Positions 44,031 to 52,700 of a stretch of 64,000 nt of DNA are shown here, in pieces. The stretch's first letter is position 1. The number at the start of each line of letters is the position of its first letter. The notes beneath the pieces were generated by a model. The model was not told the DNA's origin, ran no database searches, and worked only from the letters and a program-made list of their open reading frames with translations. Source of the stretch: Leptolyngbya sp. PCC 6406 (lineage in GTDB: Bacteria > Cyanobacteriota > Cyanobacteriia > Phormidesmidales > Phormidesmidaceae); the NCBI RefSeq assembly GCF_000332095.2, contig NZ_KI913949.1, forward strand, positions 124,545 to 188,544. Reading direction: 5' to 3'. The position numbers were made by a program, and so were the translations under genes.

Positions 44031-45143
44031 ATGCGGGCAGTGCTGTGCGGTTACTACGGAATGGGCAACGGCGGCGACGAGGCATTGCTGGCATCCCTGC
44101 TGCAAATGTTGCCGCCGCAGGTGACGCCCCTAGTGCTATCGGGGGATCCGGTCGAAACCGCCCGCCGCTACGGCGTTGAGGCCCGTCCCCGCAAATCCTT
44201 AAAGGCGGTGTTCTCGGCCCTGGGGCAGGGGGATGCCCTGATTTGGGGCGGTGGCAGTCTGATGCAGGATGCCACTAGTGCCCTGAATCCCCTCTATTAC
44301 GGTGGCCTGATGGCGCTGGCCCAGGCGCGGGGGCTCAAAACCGTGGCCTGGGCGCAGGGTATTGGCCCGCTGCATCGGCCCTGGAATCGTGGGTTGACCC
44401 GGTATCTGCTGCGTCGCTGTACCGGGGTCAGTGTGCGGGATCATGCCTCGGCGGCGTTAGCGGCCCAGTGGCAGGTGCCTGCATGGCTAGCCCCCGATCC
44501 CGTGTGGGCGATGGCGGCTCAGCCCCTACCGGGACTGTGGGAGTTGCCCGCGCCTCGGGTGGCGGTGGCCCTGAGATCGCACCCCTGGCTGACGGCAGCT
44601 CGTCTGGCGGATTTCACCCAGGCGTTGGGGAATTTTCAGCGGGCCACCCACACCTGTATTCTGCTGGTGCCCTTTCAACCCAGTCGGGATGGTGCGATCG
44701 CAACCCATCTCCAGGCCCATCTCCCCGGCCCCAGCCAGATCCTGGCCCCCCAGGATCCCCGCCAACTCAAGGGTCTATTTCGAGGGGTGGAAATGGTGAT
44801 CGCCATGCGCCTCCACGCCCTGATCATGGCCGCTGCCGAGGGTTGCCGCTGCTTTGCCCTCAGCTATGATCCCAAGGTGACCCACCTGATGGCGGATGTG
44901 GGAATGCCGGGTTGGGCCATGGATCCGGCCTCGCCTTCGGCTATGCCCTCCACCCCGATTTCCACCTCAATCCCTTTAGATCCCCTAGATCTGCGGCCTT
45001 GGCCCACCACACCAGAGGCCATGGCCCAGGACTGGATCGAGCATTTCGCCAACGGCGATCCCCCCAGCCCGGACCAGATTCAATCCCGGTGCGATCGCGC
45101 CTATCTCCACCGCGATTTACTCCAAAAATCCCTCCTGGGTTAA
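44031..45143 (+). CDS. csaB: Polysaccharide pyruvyl transferase CsaB
   Basis: About 370 residues. N-terminal CGYYGMGNGGDEALLASLLQ, then LIWGGGSLMQDATSALNPLY, VAWAQGIGPLHRPWNRGLTR, VSVRDHASAALAAQW, and the C-terminal MRLHALIMAAAEGCRCFALS. It adds ketal pyruvate to a cell-wall polymer, which creates the ligand for SLH domains. The SLH protein at 20680 in this window would be a client class. Start ATG 44031; the frame is open from 44007. Confidence 0.92.
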   Translation: MRAVLCGYYGMGNGGDEALLASLLQMLPPQVTPLVLSGDPVETARRYGVEARPRKSLKAVFSALGQGDALIWGGGSLMQDATSALNPLYYGGLMALAQARGLKTVAWAQGIGPLHRPWNRGLTRYLLRRCTGVSVRDHASAALAAQWQVPAWLAPDPVWAMAAQPLPGLWELPAPRVAVALRSHPWLTAARLADFTQALGNFQRATHTCILLVPFQPSRDGAIATHLQAHLPGPSQILAPQDPRQLKGLFRGVEMVIAMRLHALIMAAAEGCRCFALSYDPKVTHLMADVGMPGWAMDPASPSAMPSTPISTSIPLDPLDLRPWPTTPEAMAQDWIEHFANGDPPSPDQIQSRCDRAYLHRDLLQKSLLG

Positions 45144-45302
45144 CCGTCAGTCCCTGTCCTCCGTGTTTTAGGGAAAGGGAGGGCAAAACGGGTATGCCCC
45201 TGTAACTCCAGCGATTGGCGGGGTTACCTAGCGCCTCTAGTTATCAATGACCCAATTAGGGAAATCCGATACCCTTTACCTTGTTCCCGTGAGAGGTCAT
45301 CT
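45144..45302. other. Short promoter region
   Basis: GGGAAAGGGAGGGC and a GAGAGG ribosome site near 45291; nothing else noted. Confidence 0.4.
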
Positions 45303-46640
45303 ATGCAACGCCTGTTCATGCACAATCCCATCGCTGTAGCGACCCTATGGATTGTGACCTACATTGGGGTTTCTCTCTTTCCTCTAGCCGTCATACTGCT
45401 GTACCCGGCCCCTCTCGACCGAGGGTTTTGGCTGGAGTTCTCTGTTGCCCTGGGCTTCATGGGCCTAGCCATGATGGTGCTACAGTTTGCCCTCACCGCC
45501 CGCGTCAACCGGATCGAGGCGTCCTATGGCATCGATATTTTGCTCCAGTTTCACCGCTACACCTCCTTGGCGGCATTTTTAATGGTGCTGGTGCATCCGG
45601 TGATTTTATTCGTGGTTGACCCCGAAACCCTGGGGCTGCTGAATTTTTTCGAGGCTCCCTGGCGGGCGCGGATGGCAGTCATGGCCACCTTGGCCTTTTT
45701 GACTATGGTGGTGACAACGATCTGGCGAAAGCCGCTGAACATTCCCTATGAGCCCTGGCGAGCCGCCCATAGTCTTTTGGCGGTGGTGGCGGTGGGGTTT
45801 GGCTTTGGCCATGCCCTGGGGGTGAGCAACTACATGGGCCTGTTTTGGAAAGGGGTGCTGTGGTCGGCGATGGGGCTGGTGGCCCTGTGGCTAATGCTCT
45901 ATGTGCGGCTGGTTAAGCCCATGCTGATGACCAAGCGTCCTTACCTAGTCGAGGCGGTCGAACCCCAGCGCGGCGATGTCTGGACCCTGGCCCTGCGTCC
46001 CCACGGCCACGAAGGATTTACCTTCCAACCGGGGCAGTTCGCATGGCTTACCCTCGGCATTCACCCGATCGGCATGAGGGAGCATCCGTTTTCTATGTCT
46101 TCGAGCGGCGACCACCCGGAGCGGCTTGAGTTTGGCATTAAGGCCCTAGGGGACTTTACCCGCAGCATCAAAGACGTTAAACCCGGCACCAAAGCCTACC
46201 TAGATGGTCCCTACGGCGTGTTCACCACCGAGCGCTATTGGGACAGCGCCGGGTTTGTGCTGATCGCGGGCGGCATCGGCATTACGCCCATGTACAGCAT
46301 GTTGCTAACAGCGGTCGAGCGTCAGGATGATCGTCCGTTTTTGCTAATCTATTCAGCCTCATCCTGGGAGGACTTTACCTACCGAGAGGAATTAGAAGTC
46401 CTCAAGGACAACATTGATTTAACAATCATCTACGTGCCGCGCCACCCTCATGAGGGTTGGACTGGAGAAACCGGCTACGTCAATAAGCAGCTCCTGGCCC
46501 GCTATATTCCGCTCCACCGGGGTAGCCGCCATTACTTTATCTGTGCCGCTCCGGTGATGATGGATGGGGTCGAAGCTGCCCTCTTTGACCTAGAGGTGCC
46601 GGTTACCCACGTTCATATGGAACACTTTAATTTGGCTTAG
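45303..46640 (+). CDS. Ferric reductase-like transmembrane / FAD-NAD(P)H oxidoreductase
   Basis: A 445-residue protein. About residues 10-215 have six membrane helices with four His in haem-like spacing (FHRYTS, MVLVHPVIL, AAHSLLAV, FGFGHALGVSN). About residues 225-445 form a ferredoxin-reductase-like module: FTFQPGQFAWLTL, MREHPFSMSSSG (FAD), LIAGGIGITPMYSMLL and HYFICAAPVMMDGVEAAL (NAD(P)H). It passes electrons from NAD(P)H across the membrane, to iron, oxygen or an unknown acceptor. First gene of an operon with the 55-aa ORF and tenA. Confidence 0.88.
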   Translation: MQRLFMHNPIAVATLWIVTYIGVSLFPLAVILLYPAPLDRGFWLEFSVALGFMGLAMMVLQFALTARVNRIEASYGIDILLQFHRYTSLAAFLMVLVHPVILFVVDPETLGLLNFFEAPWRARMAVMATLAFLTMVVTTIWRKPLNIPYEPWRAAHSLLAVVAVGFGFGHALGVSNYMGLFWKGVLWSAMGLVALWLMLYVRLVKPMLMTKRPYLVEAVEPQRGDVWTLALRPHGHEGFTFQPGQFAWLTLGIHPIGMREHPFSMSSSGDHPERLEFGIKALGDFTRSIKDVKPGTKAYLDGPYGVFTTERYWDSAGFVLIAGGIGITPMYSMLLTAVERQDDRPFLLIYSASSWEDFTYREELEVLKDNIDLTIIYVPRHPHEGWTGETGYVNKQLLARYIPLHRGSRHYFICAAPVMMDGVEAALFDLEVPVTHVHMEHFNLA

Positions 46641-46644
46641 GATC

Positions 46645-46812
46645 ATGCGCTATAGCATCATGCTTCAGATCGTTGTGGTGACAACGCTGATTCTGGTCGG
46701 GTCCGGGGCGTTCTTTGCCCGGTTGCAAAATCGGTCCCAACCCCAGCAGCTCGAGGGCAGCCGGGGGAACGCAGCTTTCAAATCTGAATTGACACTTGCT
46801 GAACACCTATGA
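46645..46812 (+). CDS. Small single-span membrane protein (55 aa)
   Basis: MRYSIMLQIVVVTTLILVGS then GAFFARLQNRSQPQQLEGSR to LTLAEHL. One hydrophobic helix (~6-24) and a polar C-terminal tail. It begins 4 nt after the reductase stop and ends in an ATGA overlap with tenA, so it is translationally coupled on both sides. I do not recognise a family. The tight fit argues strongly for a real gene, perhaps an accessory subunit of the reductase. Confidence 0.72.
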   Translation: MRYSIMLQIVVVTTLILVGSGAFFARLQNRSQPQQLEGSRGNAAFKSELTLAEHL

Positions 46813-47429
46813 GTCTTTCCACCACCCTTTGGCAAGCCAATCTGGCCCTGGCCACGGCCTCCCTCCACAGTCCCTTTGTCCAGAGCCTCTATGGGGGCAC
46901 TTTGCCGGAGGAAAATTTTGCCTACTACGTGGGGCAGGATGCCTTTTTTCTAGAAGCCTTTGCCCGCGCCTACAGCATTGCCGCCGCTAAGGCTCCAGAC
47001 TGGCAAGGGTTCCAGACTTTCCATGACCTAGCGGGGGGCGTGCTGCAAGAGTTGCACCTGCACGAAAGCTATGCCGAGCAATGGGGGGTGACGTTGACGG
47101 CGGTGGCTCCCGGCGGCGCAACCCGGCGCTATACCGACTTTTTGCTAGCCACCGCCTGGAGTCAGCCCATTGGGGTGACGGCGGTGGCGATGGCCCCCTG
47201 TATGCGGCTCTATGCCTTTATCGGTCAATCCCTGGCCCAGGGCGGCATTCCCGATCATCTTTATGGCGACTGGGTCCGCACCTACAGCAGCGATGAGTTT
47301 GAACCCCTGGCCCAGCAGTTGGAGCAATTCATCGACACCTACAGTGCCGATACTCCCTTGGTGCGGGAGACCTATACCTATGCGATGGTGTGCGAACGGG
47401 ATTTCTTCCAAGCAGCCTGGGAAATTTAA
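46809..47429 (+). CDS. tenA: TenA/THI-4/PqqC family protein
   Basis: A 206-residue helical protein: NLALATASLHSPFVQSLYGG, NFAYYVGQDAFFLEAFARAY, FHDLAGGVLQELHLHESYAE, and C-terminal TYTYAMVCERDFFQAAWEI. TenA hydrolyses degraded thiamin (aminopyrimidine aminohydrolase) for salvage; related members handle other substrates. The Glu pair (ELHLHE and CERDFF) fits the TenA active site, but the classical TenA Cys near residue 135 is replaced here (VAMAPCMRLYAF has one). Coupled to the 55-aa membrane protein. Confidence 0.85.
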   Translation: MSLSTTLWQANLALATASLHSPFVQSLYGGTLPEENFAYYVGQDAFFLEAFARAYSIAAAKAPDWQGFQTFHDLAGGVLQELHLHESYAEQWGVTLTAVAPGGATRRYTDFLLATAWSQPIGVTAVAMAPCMRLYAFIGQSLAQGGIPDHLYGDWVRTYSSDEFEPLAQQLEQFIDTYSADTPLVRETYTYAMVCERDFFQAAWEI

Positions 47430-47499
47430 TCGCTCTTGAATAGCTTGGGTCTTCTCAAGACATAACCTTCCAAGTCGTGTGTTGAACCTGCTTAACCCG

Positions 47500-47720
47500 A
47501 ACTCAGGTTGTTTACCTCACCGCCACAGGAGATACAGCCGCCATGGCCATTGGCGAACAACCCGCCACCATCCTGGAAAGTAACTTAATCGCCCTGCTCC
47601 AAGGGGATTCCCTACCCTACCCTACGCCCAGGCCACCGGCCCCACCTCCACCCTGGAAAATCCACCCCCTATCCGCAACAGCGATCCCCGCAGCCCAAGT
47701 TCAACCGCCCCCAACCTAGG
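47500..47720 (+). pseudogene. Possible decayed coding fragment
   Basis: A frame without a start reads VYLTATGDTAAMAIGEQPAT then ILESNLIALLQGD, which looks protein-like. At CCCTA repeated three times (47614-47628) coding character seems to pass to another frame (YAQATGPTSTLENPPPIRNS). It faintly recalls filamentous-haemagglutinin-type repeats. Weak evidence. Confidence 0.3.
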
Positions 47721-47966
47721 GGCTGCGCAAACGACTGGAGAAGAGCAATCACCACCACCCAGAAACCAGGAATGGCAACAGGGTTTGGGACGGGTGCATT
47801 CCAGTTTTGCAAATGTCATTCTGTTCGCGTTAGCGGCTCTGCAACAGCAACGTAGCGATAGCAAAGTGCAGAATCCCGATCTGGCGCGAGGACTGAGATC
47901 CTTCGCTACACTCCGTTCCGCTCAGGATGACAAAAGTGTGATGTGCCCGATCAAACCTGCTATCGA
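47721..47966. other. Spacer, no gene seen
   Basis: Includes a common cyanobacterial REP-like piece (CTTCGCTACACTCCGTTCCG). Boundary of the AT-richer island. Confidence 0.4.
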
Positions 47967-49721
47967 CTATAGGCTAACCAAACCCAAAAGAGTAGAGATT
48001 TCTGTCACTAGTTTGCCAACATTAGCTACGAATTGAGTCGCTGGCTCTACCGACGCAATCGTGCCCCTAATCAACTTAACGGCTCTTTTTGCCAGTCTCT
48101 TACGATTATCATCTTCAGGCTGTTGCGCCACCTCTGCAAGCACCTCAACCTGTTCTAATGCCTCCACCTTATCTTCCTGAGGCAACAAATCTTGTTCGTC
48201 CATTAACAGCTCTTGCAACTGTCTAAGCAGTTCTTTAACTTCTCCGCTATTGGTATTTGCATCATCCGGAATTTTGTTGATTGAATTAGCTACGTTGCTT
48301 GCAATAGCATCGATATTGACAACACTATTACTAATATTCCCAACACTAATATTTCTTTGAAACACTTGTTTGCCTCCACTATCAATCATAACATTCCCCT
48401 TTGTAGAACCTGTAGTAGTAACAACAGCGTTATCTCCAATGACTATAATATTGTTGCGACCATCATTTCCAGCAGCCTTTATTGATTCTACAGCCGATTC
48501 TTCTACCTCATTAAAATCCTCTCGATTTTTGTCACTAACTATTAAGACCTCTATTTTACTAGGTTGAAATAAGGTCTTGTCTAATTTCGTTCTACTAAAG
48601 GTAACATTTGTAAGGCTGGAATTCAAAAAACTGGTTTTAAAATTGCCTATAACTGCATCAAATACTGCTCTAACAGCCCCATATTTTTCCTGCTTTAGCC
48701 TTTTTCTTCTGGCAGTTTTAAATTGTTGAATAAACTGAGAAAATTTATCTACAAGAAAACCACTATCTTTCGTATGCAAATCACCTCGGAAAAGAGGGGA
48801 AAATTTTCCTTCATCCGCATATTCAAGAAAATCGCTTCCAACAAAATTTGCCGTTTGCTGTTTTTCTTTCCTTGCTTCAAGACCAAGAAAACTCCCTGAA
48901 ATAATCCATGCGATACTGAGGGCAAAAGTCAACAAGTGAGTCAGGGAAGATTCGTACTCGCTTTCGCCAGCCAAGATAAAGCCAAAAACAATACCCAAAC
49001 CTGCAAATCCATATATGACGAACTCTATGATCAACCCAAAAGCATTTTTGTTTCTACTGACCTTAAATGCAACTATTTCTCTGTTTATATAAATAGCCTG
49101 AGATTGCATTAAAAAAGACGAAAAAATACCAACAAAGCAAGACAGACTGATGAGTGAAATCGCAGCAAAGTTTGCTAAATCATCAGGAAAAAATATCTGG
49201 ATGCAGAAATTTGCGAAAACCACAAATAATAGGAAACCCAAGAAGTGTTTTCCCAAACCCCAAATAAAAGACCAGAAAATTGAAAATATCAGCAGTAAAA
49301 TGAAGCACACAATGATTACTATTGCAGCCGGTGAACCTAGTTCATGATTCAATGAGTCAATAGCGATAAAAATAAAATAAGCCGTGCAATAGGTTCCAAT
49401 CATTCCTGAGACAGCAGCAAGAAAAAAAGCCAGAATTCTTAGCCATATTGATGTTATATTGGTAATACCTGTCTCACAATCATTCATATTTACATTGAAT
49501 AATTGTGTGTCTTTGAAGCTAGCGCCCTGAAGCTTTGAACCTGAAAAGTCTACGTCTCTTATCTCTAAACTATCAAAACTAAACCCTCTCCAATCCTCTC
49601 TATAAAAGTTTACTCTTTCATCTGATATGAGCGCCTCTTTACTAAGGTGAGGACTTTCAACGCCTGTTAGTTTGCCATCGGCAACTAAATCCCAAATCTT
49701 TTTTTCTTTTGGCTTACTCAT
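47967..49721 (-). CDS. Pentapeptide-repeat membrane protein with C-terminal helical module
   Basis: A 584-residue protein in four parts. First, short pentapeptide-like stretches (~38-85: WRGFSFDSLEIRDVDFSGSK). Second, six hydrophobic helices (~90-285). Third, a cytosolic stretch with more pentapeptides (FLNSSLTNVTFSRTKLDKTL) and a repetitive beta segment (NNIIVIGDNAVVTTTGSTKG...RNISVGNISNSVVNIDAIAS). Fourth, a helical C-terminal domain (~475-584: VKELLRQLQELLMDEQDLLP, KVEALEQVEVLAEVAQQPED, RAVKLIRGTI...STLLGL). The last module is common at the ends of cyanobacterial signalling proteins and looks like an adaptor or effector-associated domain. 35 bp downstream of the HEAT gene, same strand. Confidence 0.75.
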   Translation of the reverse strand: MSKPKEKKIWDLVADGKLTGVESPHLSKEALISDERVNFYREDWRGFSFDSLEIRDVDFSGSKLQGASFKDTQLFNVNMNDCETGITNITSIWLRILAFFLAAVSGMIGTYCTAYFIFIAIDSLNHELGSPAAIVIIVCFILLLIFSIFWSFIWGLGKHFLGFLLFVVFANFCIQIFFPDDLANFAAISLISLSCFVGIFSSFLMQSQAIYINREIVAFKVSRNKNAFGLIIEFVIYGFAGLGIVFGFILAGESEYESSLTHLLTFALSIAWIISGSFLGLEARKEKQQTANFVGSDFLEYADEGKFSPLFRGDLHTKDSGFLVDKFSQFIQQFKTARRKRLKQEKYGAVRAVFDAVIGNFKTSFLNSSLTNVTFSRTKLDKTLFQPSKIEVLIVSDKNREDFNEVEESAVESIKAAGNDGRNNIIVIGDNAVVTTTGSTKGNVMIDSGGKQVFQRNISVGNISNSVVNIDAIASNVANSINKIPDDANTNSGEVKELLRQLQELLMDEQDLLPQEDKVEALEQVEVLAEVAQQPEDDNRKRLAKRAVKLIRGTIASVEPATQFVANVGKLVTEISTLLGLVSL

Positions 49722-49756
49722 ATGTTTGGGTGTTCACTTTATCTATTTTTAAGAGC

Positions 49757-52700
49757 TTAAGAGCACTGAAGAATTCGTCTAATAAGTCGGAAGCGACATC
49801 CCCGACTTTGACCTCTTCTGCTGTTGATATCTCTGACTGCGGCGTTTGAGGCTGAGTTTGAAACTCGATCATCCAGAGTGGAAAGGAGAATGATAGTGCT
49901 CAAGTTTTGATCTAAGTCAGCAATTAAACGAGCGCTACGCAATGAAACGAGTCCTTCAGCACTGCCAAACCCCGTGAGAGCATAAGGAGCATTTGAATTT
50001 CCACTTGCGTCTTGTAATGCTTGAAGATTCTCTAGGCTATTTCTAAAAGCATCAGTGAATAAATCTGGAGTAAGTTGCTCAATTAAACATTTCTCATCAC
50101 CTTCAACTGACCAAGCAGATGGTTGAAGAAGACGACATAATCCATTGCCTGCCGCTAGGCGCAATTCCGCATATTCATTTTCCTGCCAAAAAACAGATGA
50201 GAGAGCATTCTTGATTATTTCAAGATCCTGAGTCTGTATATTTTGAATATTACGTTCCGATATCCCACTCAGGCTGAGAATAGCACTAAGGCGTAGGGCA
50301 ACATTGCTGTCCTGGGTTGCGTTCGCCAGTTGGGTCACCAACAAAGAGTTCCAAACAGGAATACTGCTAGCATAGGAGGCCGCAACTGCTCGCACATTCA
50401 CTGGCAAGTTCTCTCGTAAGCTAGCTCCATAGAGGTTAGCAACGTTGATTTCAGGAGATTGCCGTTGACCAATTACATATAGTGCGAGAGCAGCTAAATC
50501 ATTTAAATGACTTGCACTTTCACTGTTGTTGGTATTAGAACTAGCTGACAGTAGACGATTGTATAGCTCAATCAGCTGCGTAGTCACTGCATGGCGATTA
50601 ATGCTGTCACTCAAGACTGACTCATCAAGGCCAATTTGCGCGATCGCGTAGCTAGCAGCCACAAAAACTGGAGCTTTAGCCAATACAGTACGTTCATCCA
50701 CAGAAACGATCAAGTTGTAAAGCAGTGGCAGTGCCTCTCTTCCAATTTCTGGATTACTCTGTCCAAGTCTCCCTAGGGCATAAGCGGCAGCTTCCTGAAT
50801 CTCAAGTCCATCATCAAATTGACCTTGTACACCAGAGGTTAGGATACTTGTCAGTAGAGTAACTACGCGACGATCAGTAATACGCAGTTCACCTAATATA
50901 TAGATGGTGCGCGATCGCAGTAATGCCGAAATAGTGGTTTGACTAGCAATATTGACTAAGTCGTTGACAATTTCTGACTGTTGTAAAGCACCGGGCCAAC
51001 TGGATTCATTTATTTGACCAAGTTGCCAGATCAGTTCAATTGCCTGCAAGGCGACCTGCTCATTGTTGCTATTAAGCTGCTGGCGGATGCTAGGCATTAC
51101 CAAGCTAGGAGTATAGCTTGCAAAAGCATCAACTGTCGCTGCCACAACCCTTGAATCAGTTCCATTGAGTTGATCAAATAAAATAGCAGTATCTTGATTG
51201 CGATCGTAAATTCCTAAGAATCCCATCGCTTGAATGGCACTGGCTTGGATCAGTGGGCTGGTGCGTGCGGTGGGAGCATTAGTCGGTAGCTGGATTAGCT
51301 CTCGCAGAAATCTAGACACATTAGCAAACTCACCAATGCGGGAGTTGAAGTTGGGAGACCATGTTGAAGTCAGGAGGTGAATTGCACCAAAGCAGAGACG
51401 CTCTTGGGTCAAGAGATTGGCTTCAGGAGACAGACACTCTCCATAAACCCCAGAACCGGAGGTGAAACCTAAGTTGCGAATAATATTGCGACGAGCGCTG
51501 AGTTCAAGGGTTGAAAAGGCTTGAGGCTCCAAGTTAGTTAGTACGGTCAAGACCTGGTTGCGAAATTCCCTCGCAGATTCAAAGCGACTCAAAGAAGTGA
51601 CGGAGTAGTTGGTTGAGTTATTTGCCTCCTCAGGATCTAGAGGAGGGTTCAGCATCGGTGCCAAGAACTCGTGAATAATGATATTCAGCTTTTGCTGTCG
51701 TGGATCATTTTCCAGATCACTGGGCTGGAGTTTTGCGTCACTAATATCTTGTTGCAGATCAGCATAAAGCTTCTGAGCCGTTGCTTCAATGTATTGCAAT
51801 TTCAGAGATCGCCGCTGTATGAAATCAGCCCTTTGCGCTGGATTAGCAATATTACCCACCCAGACATCACGAATTCTAGGAGAATCACCACACTTTTGAG
51901 ATAGAGTTCCTAGAGAATCAAATGCTAGGGCACAGAGGGCATCGTACTGCTCCGGAGCTTCTGCGATCGCCAACTCCCCGATAGCTTCGATGGCAGGATT
52001 CTGCATAGCCCGCTTCATTTGCTGATATTCCCTTGGTTCTAACCCCCATCGAACGGCCTGAAATGTCTCGGTCGCCTGATCTGATTGACCGTGAACAGTT
52101 TCAGGTAATCGATTAACATCCCCTTGTCGCAAGATGGGACAGCTCTCATACTCATTCGGCTGGATATTTATATCATCGATCAGCAGTGGCAAGAATCGCT
52201 CTCCATTTGCAATATCGACCAGGCAACGAACTACCCTAGGAAGCTCAGCATGGGGTTGAGGTAACCCATTTGCAGATGCCAGGGGTTTAATTTGGCCAAG
52301 CGCAGCGATCGCCCCCGTTCTCAACAGCGTCAACTGCTCTAACAAAGGTACAATCGGCTCTGAGGGTGTTGCGTCAGGTGCGGTAACTTGAGGGATACAC
52401 AAGTTACCGAAATAACTTCTATTTTCTTCAGAACTTCGATTTTCTCTAACAAGCGGCTGTGGATAAATGTAGAGATAGTTCAGCAGTTGATTAATAACAT
52501 ATATATCCCTTATTTCAGTATTTGCTAAAGCATAGGCTGCACCAATACAGGAGTTAATCGAATCAAAGGAGCCTGCCAACACATGCTGTATATCAGCAGT
52601 AATTTCGTTAATAGATTCGTTATCATTGCTGCTTTTAGGATCATTACTGCTGCTGCTTTCAGTATTATTGCTACTTTCAGCGACGCTAGTAGTCGCTAGT

